Source: an uncultured Rubrobacteraceae bacterium
Lineage (GTDB): Bacteria; Actinomycetota; Rubrobacteria; Rubrobacterales; Rubrobacteraceae
Assembly: GCA_902806015.1 (NCBI GenBank)
Contig: CADCUZ010000049.1
Span: 1-12,875, forward strand
Direction: 5' to 3'
Length of the DNA: 12,875 nt
This document shows positions 1 through 7,255 of this stretch, one piece after another. Made by a program: the position numbers and the translations under genes. The notes beneath the pieces are model-generated. The model was given only the letters and a program-made list of their open reading frames with translations. It did not search any database and had not been told where the DNA came from. Position 1 is the stretch's first letter. Every line of letters begins with the position of its first letter.

Positions 1-117
1 CACGTGTTACTCACCCGTTCGCCACTTTACTCACCCCGAAGGGCTTTCTCGTTCGACTTGCATGCCTAAAGCACACCGTCAGCGTTCGTCCTGAGCCAAG
101 ATCAAACTCTCCGAACT
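1..117 (-). rRNA. rrs: 16S ribosomal RNA, 5' end (partial)
   Basis: The reverse complement contains the universal 16S 5' sequence AGAGTTTGATCTTGGCTCAG (91-110), followed by the conserved GACGAACGCTG, GCATGCAAGTCGAACG and GCGAACGGGTGAGTAACACGTG blocks. By analogy with E. coli, where AGAGTTTGAT begins at position 8, the mature 5' end falls near 117. The gene runs off the left edge, so only about 117 bases of roughly 1500 are present. It is read away from tyrS and is preceded by tandem promoters and a boxA-like site. Too little is present to place the organism firmly. Confidence 0.97.
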
Positions 118-182
118 AGCTTCTGCTCCACGAAGGAGCTATAGCCGTGTTGGCGCGGGCGCCACCCGCTCGTCAGTCCAGC

Positions 183-210
183 ATTACACTCTCGGACCGC
201 GAAGAGTCGA
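183..210 (-). promoter_or_regulatory. possible fourth, gene-proximal rRNA promoter
   Basis: The minus strand has TCGACT (205-210), a 16-bp spacer and TGTAAT (183-188). It lies downstream of the boxA-like site, so transcripts starting here would lack boxA, which argues against a main role. The match is weaker than for the two upstream promoters. Confidence 0.3.
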
Positions 211-259
211 CCTCGGCGTTTTGACGGGTTTCTATCTACCCAATCTTTCGCTGCTATTC

Positions 260-273
260 AGTTTTCAAAGCCT
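260..273 (-). promoter_or_regulatory. boxA-like rRNA antitermination site
   Basis: The minus strand reads GGCTTTGAAAACT, close to the Bacillus-type boxA core CTTTGAAAACT found in rRNA leaders and spacers. BoxA in nascent RNA binds NusB/NusE (S10) and makes polymerase resistant to Rho. The location, about 150 bases before mature 16S and after the promoters, is as expected. Assignment is by motif and position only. Confidence 0.65.
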
Positions 274-377
274 CAAGCCCCTCGCCTCTCGGCGGAGCCA
301 ACGGAAACGAACCTCCGGGGACAGTAACGCCCACCTTTCGGTGGGCCGGCAAGTGCTCCCAATCTGTCGGGAGCCTT

Positions 378-405
378 ACCCTACTTTGCCCTTCTCGGTT
401 ATCAA
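378..405 (-). promoter_or_regulatory. possible third rRNA promoter
   Basis: The minus strand has TTGATA (400-405), a 16-bp spacer and TAGGGT (378-383). The -10 fits only the loose actinobacterial TANNNT pattern. It shares its spacer length with the two strong promoters, but it could be chance. Confidence 0.4.
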
Positions 406-430
406 TTCGTTCCCCGTCATCAGCCAGAGA

Positions 431-458
431 AGTATAGCACCAGCCTCCGGAGTGTCAA
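431..458 (-). promoter_or_regulatory. rRNA operon promoter, second member
   Basis: The minus strand has a perfect TTGACA (453-458), a 16-bp spacer and TATACT (431-436). A-rich sequence (TGAAAATC and GAAAAGG) lies immediately upstream and could serve as an UP-like element. The start is predicted near 424, giving a leader of about 300 nt before mature 16S. This and the promoter at 552-579 are the strongest of the four. Confidence 0.8.
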
Positions 459-551
459 ACCCCTTTTCGGCAGATTTTCAGCGCCGTTCTCTATGACCCA
501 CCGACGCCCCGTCCGCACCCTTCGGCACCCCAGAACCCATCGGCGACGCGG

Positions 552-579
552 ATTATAGCGCCACCGGATCGGGCGTCAA
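552..579 (-). promoter_or_regulatory. rRNA operon promoter, upstream member
   Basis: The minus strand has TTGACG (574-579), a 16-bp spacer, then a perfect TATAAT (552-557). This is the most upstream of the candidate rRNA promoters and lies just after the tyrS stop codon at 614. Predicted transcription starts near 545. It is a near-consensus housekeeping-sigma promoter. Confidence 0.8.
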
Positions 580-613
580 GGCCCCGTCGCAGAAAAATGT
601 GTTTGATCGCCCC

Positions 614-1780
614 CTAACCGACGACGGTAAGCCGCGCGAAGCGCCGCTTGCCGACCGTCAGGGTCGCGCCGTCGAGGTCGGAGGCGTCCATGGTCAGCTT
701 CTCGTCCTGTACCACTTCCCCCCCGAGGCGGACTGCCCCTCCGCGCACGAAGCGACGGGCCTCGCTGTTTGTCTTCGCGAAGCCGGCGCGGGTGATGAGG
801 TCCACGATCCAGACGCTGGCCCCCTCCGCGACCTCGACCTCCGGCGCGTCGTTCGGTACCTCCCGGCGCACCACGGCGTCGAAGGTCTCCTCAGCGACGG
901 CCACCTCGCCGTCACCGTGAAAGGCACGGACAAGGGAGCGGGCCAGCTCCCGCTTCTGCTCGACGGGCCCGCCTTCCGGCATGGGACGGTCTAGTACCAG
1001 CGAGAAGTAGTCCTGCATAGGACCGTCGGGGATGCTCATGACCTTGCCGAACATGTCCTTGGGCCCGTCCGTGATGCCTATGTAGTTGCCGAGGGACTTG
1101 CTCATCTTTACCGCGCCGTCGGTACCGACTAGTAGCGGGGTCGTGAGCACGCATTGCGGCGTCTTGCCGTAGTACTCCATGATGTGGCGTCCCATGAGCA
1201 GGTTGTAGAGCTGGTCGGTGCCACCGAGCTCCACGTCGGTGTCCAGGACCACGGAGTCGTAGGCCTGCATCAGCGGATAGAGAAGCTCGGTGAGGGTGAT
1301 GGGGTCACCGGCGGCGAACCGCTTGGAGAAGTCGTCACGCTCCAGGATGCGGGCGACGGTGGTGGCTCGGGTAAGCTGGATCAGGTCGGCTAAAGCCAGC
1401 GGCGCGAGCCACTCGGAGTTGTGGCGGACCTCCGTCTTATTGCGGTCGAGCACCAGGTAGGCCTGCTCGAGGTAGGTGCGGGTGTTCGCCTCGATCCTCT
1501 CCGGCGAGAGCACCGGCCGCGTCTTCGACTTACCCGACGGGTCGCCGACCCGTGCCGTGTAGTCCCCTATCGTGAGGACCGCCGTGTGCCCGAGGTCCTG
1601 AAAGGCGCGCAGCTTCTTAAGCACCACCACGAAGCCCAGGTGGATGTCCGGCGCCGTGGGGTCTATCCCGAGCTTGACCCGCAGCGCTCGTCCGGAGTCC
1701 AGCCGCTTTTCGAGCTCTTCGCGCGGTATCACGTCAACCGCGCTCCGGTAGATGGCGTCGTGCCTGGTATCAGCCGTCAT
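614..1780 (-). CDS. tyrS: Tyrosyl-tRNA synthetase
   Basis: A class I aminoacyl-tRNA synthetase that charges tRNA-Tyr with tyrosine in the cytoplasm. With the ATG at 1780 the protein has 388 residues. The Rossmann catalytic domain carries the HIGH-type signature HLGF (47-50), the GGTDQ tyrosine-site motif (186-190) and a full KMSKS loop (225-229). An S4 RNA-binding domain fills the C-terminus from about residue 321, around ARRFVRGGAVRLGG. Length and layout fit the shorter bacterial TyrRS type. An in-frame TTG at 1804 would add eight residues, but the ATG fits the usual N-terminus; AAAGG lies 13 nt before it, so the ribosome site is mediocre. A promoter lies about 50 bp upstream. No T-box leader is present. 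The gene is read toward the rRNA operon and no clear terminator separates them. Confidence 0.97.
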   Translation of the reverse strand: MTADTRHDAIYRSAVDVIPREELEKRLDSGRALRVKLGIDPTAPDIHLGFVVVLKKLRAFQDLGHTAVLTIGDYTARVGDPSGKSKTRPVLSPERIEANTRTYLEQAYLVLDRNKTEVRHNSEWLAPLALADLIQLTRATTVARILERDDFSKRFAAGDPITLTELLYPLMQAYDSVVLDTDVELGGTDQLYNLLMGRHIMEYYGKTPQCVLTTPLLVGTDGAVKMSKSLGNYIGITDGPKDMFGKVMSIPDGPMQDYFSLVLDRPMPEGGPVEQKRELARSLVRAFHGDGEVAVAEETFDAVVRREVPNDAPEVEVAEGASVWIVDLITRAGFAKTNSEARRFVRGGAVRLGGEVVQDEKLTMDASDLDGATLTVGKRRFARLTVVG

Positions 1781-1833
1781 AAGAACTTCGCAACCTTTAC
1801 GCAACGGGAATGTAACGTGTGGGAGGGTAGTGT

Positions 1834-1862
1834 ATTATACCGGCCCGATGGCTCGCACCCAA
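1834..1862 (-). promoter_or_regulatory. tyrS promoter
   Basis: The minus strand has TTGGGT (1857-1862), a 17-bp spacer and a perfect TATAAT (1834-1839). The predicted start near 1827 gives a leader of about 47 nt before the tyrS ATG. The same bases read on the plus strand give TATTAT (1833-1838), positioned 9 bp before the ATG of the penicillin-binding protein pseudogene, so the -10 may be bidirectional. Confidence 0.65.
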
Positions 1863-3243
1863 CGGCGGGAACGAGGTCGGGGTACGGTCGCGAGGACCCC
1901 AAAGGGCAAGGGCGCCGTCAAGCCCGGCCGGGTATCGGACAAACGCATAAAGCAGTAGTCCAGGGATTGAAGATTCTGGGCGACGTTCCTGCGGGCCGTG
2001 GGAGTCGTGTTTGCGTGTTTCGTGGTCGCAGGGCGAACGTTCGGGGCGGGCGGGTACCTCGGGATCATCCAGGGCGTAAAGCAGTCCAAGGCACCCCAAA
2101 TGCTCCGCCCCGCTGGGCGTGGAGGAGGGCACGCGGCGTCTGACCGGGACGATTTTCGGCGGCCAGAACCGCACGACGGCCATCTACAAGGAAAACAAGG
2201 ACCAGGTCATCGCCGACCACCTGAACAACGTGTAGTTTGGCGGCAACGCCTACGGGGTCGAGGTCGCGTCCGAGACATACTACAACTAGTCCGTGCCGGA
2301 CCTGGAGGTCGTGCGGTGAGATGACCCTCGAAGAGGCCCTCTGGGGGTCGGACAACACGGTCTTTATTACGGGCCTGATGATGAACCCCGACGGCCGCGG
2401 CCTGGAGAACGGCTCGGCGGCGGTCATAGACGTCGCCAAGAGGCTCGGCATCACCGCGGACGTCGGCGCGTACCCCCACCCTTCGGTCGTGCTGGGGACC
2501 CAGGAGGTCTCCCCGCTAGACATGACGACGGCCTACGCGACCATCGCGAACGGGGGGCGCAAGGTGGTGCCGACGACCATCTCGAAGGTAGTGAGCAACG
2601 CCGTAGGCAAGGACGAGATCCTCTACGAGGCGCCGCACGAGCCGTGAGCGCGAGGCGAGCAGGGAATAGACGCAGAGATAACCCACAATGCGACTGGGCC
2701 GATGATCGGCGACGTCAGGGAGGGCGTCGCCAAGGACGCGACTTTGGGCGAGCGACCGGTGGCCGGGAAGACCGGGACGAGCGAGACCTTCTTCGACGCG
2801 TGGTTCGTCGGGTACGAGCCGCAGAGGCTCACCGGGATATGGATGGGCGACTGTGAGGAAGGCGCCACCCTGGACTACGCCCGCAAGCTCAATGGCCTCT
2901 CCGGGGGTATCACGCCAGCCGAGATCTGGAAGACCTACATGCAGTACGTCGTGGCCGGCGAGCCGGTCGAGAACTTCGAGGGTGTCTCAAGCCACCGCGT
3001 GAGCCGGTCGGGACCACAGCCCCGACCGAAGGCTTCTCCGACGAAGCGGCAGAGGAGCCGGTAGTGGTCCCGCCGCAGGAGACTATGCCGGCCGGTCTCG
3101 GTACGACCGCGAGCCCGCCGCCGGAGGAGCCGGGCGCGGCGCCGCCGGCTTCGAGCGTGCCGGCCAGCGCAGCGCCGTCGAGCGTCGAACCGTCGGGCGT
3201 TACGCCTTCGAGCGGCGGCGCCGCAAGCCCCTCCCCTCGATAG
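1848..3243 (+). pseudogene. Decayed class A penicillin-binding protein (GT51 plus transpeptidase)
   Basis: This is the remnant of a bifunctional peptidoglycan synthase, a membrane enzyme that polymerises and cross-links cell-wall glycan. Pieces appear in order across three frames. First comes a basic cytoplasmic tail from the ATG at 1848, with stops at 1956 and 1968, then a transmembrane segment (about 1995-2060, VGVVFACFVV). Next is a short end piece of the GT51 glycosyltransferase (about 2110-2319), recognisable by FGGNAYGVEVASETYY, with stops at 2233, 2287 and 2317. From 2321 the transpeptidase frame carries the SDN motif (2348-2356) and KTGTS (2768-2782), interrupted by TGA at 2645. A further frame change near 3000 leads to a Pro/Ser/Ala-rich tail ending at 3243. 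The GT51 catalytic glutamate region and the serine SxxK motif are missing, so deletions occurred between about 2080 and 2320. It cannot make an active enzyme. Its 3' end overlaps the convergent glycosylase gene by 44 bp. Confidence 0.9.
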
Positions 3244-3802
3244 TCTTGGGCGGCGCGGAGACGTCTTTTTCACCGAGGACGAGGTAGCGCCACGGGAGAT
3301 CCGTGCCCCGGGAGATGCCGATGCGCGTCGTGGCGACGATCTGTTCGGGTTCCTCACCGAGGGTCAGGGTAAGAGAACCGTGGGTGAGGTCCTGGCCGTT
3401 GTGCTTGAGAAGAATGCCGAGTGCCTGGGTCAGGCGCCCCGGACCGTTGCAGAGGTCCCTCGCCCGCCCGCGCCTCTCCTGCATGAGCTCCGTGCCACTT
3501 ACGGGCCGGAGGGCCCGGATCAGGACGGCGCTCCCAACCCCGTCCCCTTCGCAGACTGCGTTGAGCAGGTGGTGGATGCCGTAGGAGACGTAGACGTAGG
3601 CGATACCGGGTCCGCCGAAGATGTTGCGATTGCGCATAGTCGGTCCCTTGTACGCGTGACAGGCCGGGTCCTCCGGCCTGTAGGCCTCCGTCTCCACCAC
3701 GACGCCGGAGGCCAAACCTTGGGGGGTTTCGTGAACAAGGAGACACCCGAGAAGGTCCACGGCGACCTGCCGGGGATCCCGGTCGTAGAAGGAGGACCCT
3801 AG
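3200..3802 (-). CDS. 3-methyladenine DNA glycosylase (AAG/MPG family), start unresolved
   Basis: A base-excision repair enzyme that removes alkylated purines such as 3-methyladenine from DNA. About 200 residues match the AAG fold: GSSFYDRDPRQVAVDLLGC at the N-terminus, VVETEAYRPEDPACHAYKG with the catalytic glutamate, then RNRNIFGGPGIAYVYVSYG, CNGPGRLTQALGI and the closing DLPWRYLVLG. Homology begins at about 3802, but no ATG, GTG, TTG or CTG lies in this frame between there and an ATG at 4177. The GTG at 3758-3760 would cut off the conserved first strand. The frame upstream is occupied by the RemA-like gene in another frame, whose stop (3799-3801) sits at exactly this point. Possible explanations are a one-base deletion that broke a fusion, a frameshift, an unusual start, or a read error. 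A basic tail (GLRRRRSKA) overlaps the pseudogene. Confidence 0.85.
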   Translation of the reverse strand, partial: LGSSFYDRDPRQVAVDLLGCLLVHETPQGLASGVVVETEAYRPEDPACHAYKGPTMRNRNIFGGPGIAYVYVSYGIHHLLNAVCEGDGVGSAVLIRALRPVSGTELMQERRGRARDLCNGPGRLTQALGILLKHNGQDLTHGSLTLTLGEEPEQIVATTRIGISRGTDLPWRYLVLGEKDVSAPPKTIEGRGLRRRRSKA

Positions 3803-4158
3803 AACATCCGTGGGGAGCCCTGCTCTCCTGTGAGGTCGGTGATGCGGCGCGAAAGCTCGTCGAGGTCGAGGCCGGCCTCCGAGCGGATCGAGGACTTCAG
3901 CAGCGGCCTTACCTGCCCGATCTGGACCTGCAGCTCGCGCAAGAGCTCGCTGGCCCCGCTCTCGACGCCAACCATGTCGCGCAGGATGGTCGCCTCGGTG
4001 CGGCCCGCGACGAGCGGGTCCGGCAACCCCTCCACGTAGACCAGGGTGCGCCGGCCGGGACCCCGGTCCTCCTCTATGGGCACGAGCGCCACGATCCTGT
4101 CGGCACGCACGTGCTTGCCGAAACCCAAGGTCACGATGCGGTCCGGTATCGCCTTCAT
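3799..4158 (-). CDS. RemA/DUF370-like small protein
   Basis: The protein has 119 residues. Residues 7-62 resemble the DUF370/RemA family: RIVTLGFGKHVRADRIVAL parallels the RemA pattern of a GFG turn followed by an asparagine/arginine-rich helix, and AGRTEATILRD parallels the GRRT..A-I-hydrophobic-D segment. Family members such as B. subtilis RemA are DNA-binding activators of biofilm matrix genes; the role here is unknown. The remaining 57 residues (about 63-119) are a probably helical extension (ELLRELQVQIGQVRPLLKSS) absent from typical RemA of about 80-90 residues. The start is the ATG at 4158; no Shine-Dalgarno sequence is visible, and TAGAAT (4168-4173) lies 9 bp upstream, so the mRNA may be nearly leaderless. 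It ends exactly where glycosylase homology begins. The family call is by eye and moderate. Confidence 0.65.
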   Translation of the reverse strand: MKAIPDRIVTLGFGKHVRADRIVALVPIEEDRGPGRRTLVYVEGLPDPLVAGRTEATILRDMVGVESGASELLRELQVQIGQVRPLLKSSIRSEAGLDLDELSRRITDLTGEQGSPRMF

Positions 4159-4199
4159 AATCGGCGGATTCTAACATAGCGCCAACAAGACAAACGAGG

Positions 4200-4205
4200 T
4201 ATATT
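4200..4205 (+). promoter_or_regulatory. -10 element for the acetyltransferase gene
   Basis: TATATT is followed after 6 bp by GTG at 4212, which places the predicted transcription start on that GTG. No convincing -35 is seen. The transcript would be either leaderless from the GTG or carry a 24-nt leader to the ATG at 4236. The 53-bp gap between the RemA-like gene and GTG 4212 is AT-rich relative to its surroundings and serves both directions. Confidence 0.45.
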
Positions 4206-4235
4206 CACCCGGTGCAACTGGGAAGCAAGGCCAAA

Positions 4236-4778
4236 ATGCTATACGGCGAGCGCGTACAACTCCGGCGTCACGAGCCCGGCAACTACGGGCTCTACGCCGA
4301 GTGGTACGGGGACCCAGAGGTCTGGCACCTCACGAGTTGGGCGGCGGCGCCCCTCGGCCGGTCCGCCGTCAAGCGCCTCTTCGAGGAGCGGGATCTCTCC
4401 GCCACGGACGACTCCTTCGCCATCCACGTCAGCGGCGAGGTGGAGCCAGTCGGGGTGATCAGCCTGATGAACCTCAGCGAAGCGAACGCCTCGGCCGAGC
4501 TCTCCGTGATCGTGGGCCACCCCGACGACCGTAACCACGGCTTAGGGGCTGAGGCGATAGGGAGGATCGTGCGCTACGCCTTCGAGGACCTCGACCTGAA
4601 CCGCGTCGGCCTGAGCGTCTTCGAGTTCAACGACACCGCCATCTCTACCTACGAGCGGCTCGGCTTTGAGCACGAGGGGCGCCTCCGCAGCGCGGTAAAA
4701 CGCCCGGACGGCTTCTATGACGCCATCCTTATGAGCGTACTGCGCGACGAGTGGCGGTCGTCCTCTCCTAGGTCCTGA
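4236..4778 (+). CDS. GNAT-family N-acetyltransferase (RimJ/RimL-like)
   Basis: Transfers an acetyl group from acetyl-CoA to an amine; the substrate is unknown. The 180-residue protein begins MLYGERVQLRRHE, the usual opening of RimJ/RimL-type GNATs. It has the acetyl-CoA pyrophosphate-binding motif RNHGLGAEA (99-107, R/Q-x-x-G-x-G/A type), then AFEDLDLNRVGLSVFEFN and the typical NDTAISTYERLGFEHEGRLR segment. The ATG at 4236 is chosen because the family homology starts there and AAGG lies 5 nt before it. A GTG at 4212 would add eight residues and would fit a leaderless mRNA. It is the only intact plus-strand gene in the window. Its stop overlaps the convergent pheT stop by 11 bp. Confidence 0.88.
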   Translation: MLYGERVQLRRHEPGNYGLYAEWYGDPEVWHLTSWAAAPLGRSAVKRLFEERDLSATDDSFAIHVSGEVEPVGVISLMNLSEANASAELSVIVGHPDDRNHGLGAEAIGRIVRYAFEDLDLNRVGLSVFEFNDTAISTYERLGFEHEGRLRSAVKRPDGFYDAILMSVLRDEWRSSSPRS

Positions 4779-7236
4779 TCCGCGCACCGAACTCGTCCCG
4801 GAGCCGCGTCGTGATGCGTTCCATCTCCGCGTCGACCTCCTCGTCCGTGAGCGTCTGCTCGCCCCGGAAGAGGAAGCCGAACGCTACGCTCTTGTACCCT
4901 TCGGGCACCGGGCTGCCCACGTAGACGTCGAAGACCCTACCCTCCGCGAGCGCCTCGCTTCGCGAATCTTCTATGGCTGAGAGCATTCCGCCGACCGGCA
5001 CGCCCACGTCCACCACGACCGCGAGGTCGCGCGGGACGGCGGTCACGTTCGCGAAGGGTTGGAAGTGCGGCTCCGGGTCCGGACGGCAGAGCCCGGAGTC
5101 TAGCTCGAAGGCCGCCACCGGCCAACCGTCGAGCCCGAACCTCTCAGCGACCTTCGGGTGCAACTCCCCGACCCAGCCGGCCTCCACCTCCCCCACGCAC
5201 ACGGCGGCGGAGCGGCCAGGGTGCAGAAACGAAGGGGCGGCCCCGGGCTCGAGAATCGCGCCGGGCAGGAGACGCTCGACCATGCCCTTCGCCGCGAAGA
5301 AGCTCGCGCGGAGCTCCGGCACGTTCCACTCCTCCGGTCGCACGGTTCCGGCGAGAACAACCCCCACTCGCGTTTCCTCCCGAACGCCCAAAAGGGAGGC
5401 CTTATTGGGTTCCGCGTCGGGTCCCAGGGCTCCCACCTGGCCGGTCATACGGAACCGGAGGGCCGCCTCGCGCAGACCCTTCGGCGGTGGCTCCGGCGCG
5501 AAGACGCGCCCAACCTCGAAGAGGCCCCCACCGCGGGCGCCGAACGTCCTGTTACGGGCCGCCGCGTCCAAAAGCCCGGGCAAGACCGTGGACCGCAGGT
5601 CCCTCCCCTCCGCGCTGAGCGGGTTCTCCACCCGAACGACCCCCACAACGTGGTCGTCGCCGTTCACCCGCAGGTCGCGTGTCCAGCGCTCGGGGCCGAA
5701 CGGGTAGGTGATGGCCTCCGAGAGTCCGAGGTCGGCCAGGACGCGGCGTACGAGGCGCGTGTTGCGTTGCCCTTCGGTGAGGCCGCCAGGTTGGCGGGCA
5801 CCGGGCAGGGACTCCGGGATCTTGTCCAACCCGATGAGGCGCCCGACCTCCTCGATCAGGTCGGCCTCGCGGCGCAAGTCCCGGCGGAACGTCGGCACGG
5901 TGGCGGAGAGGCTCTCCCCTTCCGCTTCGACCTCGCACCCGAGCGACGCGAGCCGCCGGGTAGCATCGTCGGCCGCTACCGGCATGCCCAGCAGGAGTTC
6001 CGCCCGGGAGAGCCGAAGCGGGACGCACCAGGGTCGCGCGGGCTCCGGGTAGTGGCTGAGGGCGTCTTCGGCGACCCTGCCTCCCGCCGTCTCGGTCAGC
6101 AGGGCGACGACCCGCTCCATCGCGTAGCCCACCATGTTCGGGTCGAGGCCGCGCTCGAAGCGGCCGGAGGCGTCGGTGCGGAGGCCGAGCCGCTGGGAGG
6201 TACGTAGGATGCTCTGCCCGGAAAAAGTGGCGACTTCGATCAGGGCATCGTTGGTCTCGGGGCCCACCTCGGCATCTTCGGCACCCATAACGCCGGCGAT
6301 CACGAGCCCGCGCTCCTCGTCCGCAATAACGAGCATCTCATCGTCCAAAGAACGCGTCGAGCCGTCAAGGAGCGTGATCTTCTCGCCTGCCCGCCCCCTG
6401 CGTACAACGATGCCTTGCCGCACCTTCTCCGCGTCGAAGGCGTGGATCGGCTGACCGGTCTCCAGCATCACGTAGTTGGTCGCGTCCACGACGGAGTTTA
6501 TGGGCCGCATCCCGGCGGCGTGGATGCGGCGGCGCATCCAGAGCGGGGCCTCACGCCCCTGCGCCAGGTTCGAGACGCGACGCAGATCGTACCGGTGGCA
6601 CAAATCACCGGCCTCCATCCTGAGGCCGAATGGCGAAGTAGGCGCGCCACCGGTCTCGAAGGTCGGCTCGGGGATGCGGAAATCCGTTCGAAGGATGGCG
6701 GCCAGTTCGCGGGCGATTCCGATCATGCCCCACAGATCGGGGCGGTTGGGCGTGACGTCGATGTCTATGACAGTCTCCCCCACCGGGAAGTAGCCCGCGA
6801 CGGGGCGCCCGACCTCGTGGGAGGTGTCGAGCAAGAGGATGCCCCCGTGGTCTGCGGAGATGCCGAGCTCACGCTCACTCATCATCATGCCGTAGGACTC
6901 CAGTCCCCGGAGCTTCGACTTCTTGAGCTTCGTGCCGTCGGCCATGACGCTGCCGGGAAGGACGACCGGGACTCGAGCGCCGGGGTAGGGGTTGGGCGCA
7001 CCCGCCACGATCTGGACCTCCCTGCCGCCGATGTCCACCTTCGCAACGGAGAGCCGGTCGGCGTTGGGGTGCGGCCCGAACTCGGCGACCTCTCCGACGA
7101 CGACCTCGCCGTCGGTCACCCCCAATCGATGGACGCCGTCGATCTCCTGACTGTGGAGGGTAAAGAGTTCAACAAGTCTTTCCACGCCTAGGTCGAAGTC
7201 CAGGTAGTCGCGGAGCCAGCTCAACGGAACGCGCAA
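4768..7236 (-). CDS. pheT: Phenylalanyl-tRNA synthetase beta subunit
   Basis: The large subunit of the alpha2-beta2 PheRS, which binds tRNA-Phe and edits mischarged Tyr-tRNA. At 822 residues it has full bacterial length. In order it shows the N-terminal strand MRVPLSWLRDYLDF and the EMAP-like OB tRNA-binding domain (about 40-150, with HPNADRLSVAKVD). The B3/4 editing domain follows (about 210-380, with INSVVDATNYVMLETGQP and DASGRFERGLDP), then B5 and a degenerate class II core. The C-terminal FDX-ACB anticodon-binding domain covers about 725-822 (PRDLAVVVDV). The start is TTG at 7236, supported by AGAAGGG 7 nt upstream and by the expected N-terminus. It lies 19 nt after the pheS stop and is co-transcribed. 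Nothing looks damaged. Confidence 0.98.
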   Translation of the reverse strand: MRVPLSWLRDYLDFDLGVERLVELFTLHSQEIDGVHRLGVTDGEVVVGEVAEFGPHPNADRLSVAKVDIGGREVQIVAGAPNPYPGARVPVVLPGSVMADGTKLKKSKLRGLESYGMMMSERELGISADHGGILLLDTSHEVGRPVAGYFPVGETVIDIDVTPNRPDLWGMIGIARELAAILRTDFRIPEPTFETGGAPTSPFGLRMEAGDLCHRYDLRRVSNLAQGREAPLWMRRRIHAAGMRPINSVVDATNYVMLETGQPIHAFDAEKVRQGIVVRRGRAGEKITLLDGSTRSLDDEMLVIADEERGLVIAGVMGAEDAEVGPETNDALIEVATFSGQSILRTSQRLGLRTDASGRFERGLDPNMVGYAMERVVALLTETAGGRVAEDALSHYPEPARPWCVPLRLSRAELLLGMPVAADDATRRLASLGCEVEAEGESLSATVPTFRRDLRREADLIEEVGRLIGLDKIPESLPGARQPGGLTEGQRNTRLVRRVLADLGLSEAITYPFGPERWTRDLRVNGDDHVVGVVRVENPLSAEGRDLRSTVLPGLLDAAARNRTFGARGGGLFEVGRVFAPEPPPKGLREAALRFRMTGQVGALGPDAEPNKASLLGVREETRVGVVLAGTVRPEEWNVPELRASFFAAKGMVERLLPGAILEPGAAPSFLHPGRSAAVCVGEVEAGWVGELHPKVAERFGLDGWPVAAFELDSGLCRPDPEPHFQPFANVTAVPRDLAVVVDVGVPVGGMLSAIEDSRSEALAEGRVFDVYVGSPVPEGYKSVAFGFLFRGEQTLTDEEVDAEMERITTRLRDEFGARIRT

Positions 7237-7243
7237 GAATTTT

Positions 7244-7250
7244 CCCTTCT
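7244..7250 (-). promoter_or_regulatory. Ribosome binding site deciding the pheT TTG start
   Basis: AGAAGGG on the minus strand lies 7 nt before the TTG at 7236, in the short pheS-pheT gap. It supports TTG over any internal start. Confidence 0.8.
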
Positions 7251-7255
7251 AGAAA

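Larger units (their letters stand above)
118..424 (-). other. rRNA operon leader region
   Basis: This is the transcribed leader of the rRNA operon, assuming initiation at the promoter at 431-458. It contains no credible protein gene; a short plus-strand open frame here has no recognisable content. Visible elements are the boxA-like site at 260-273 and a hairpin at 330-345 (CCCACC, GAAA loop, GGTGGG on the transcript). A second short hairpin lies at 125-139 just upstream of the mature 16S end. Sequences flanking the 5' end probably take part in the RNase III processing stem, but its partner lies beyond the window so this cannot be checked. Confidence 0.7.

Noticed and set aside
221..496. A 91-codon plus-strand open frame in the rRNA leader
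   Set aside because: It overlaps rRNA promoters and boxA, runs opposite to them, and has no recognisable content.
1781..1840. T-box riboswitch upstream of tyrS
   Set aside because: The leader is only about 47 nt, too short, and no T-box core sequence is present; the thrS and pheS leaders are likewise too short.
3803..4177. In-frame N-terminal extension of the glycosylase to the ATG at 4177
   Set aside because: The translated extension is Arg/Gly/Pro-rich and is the shadow of the RemA-like gene, whose frame has clear family-like sequence.
5158..6207. A 349-codon plus-strand open frame antisense to pheT
   Set aside because: Low-complexity composition with no family resemblance; pheT on the other strand is fully accounted for.
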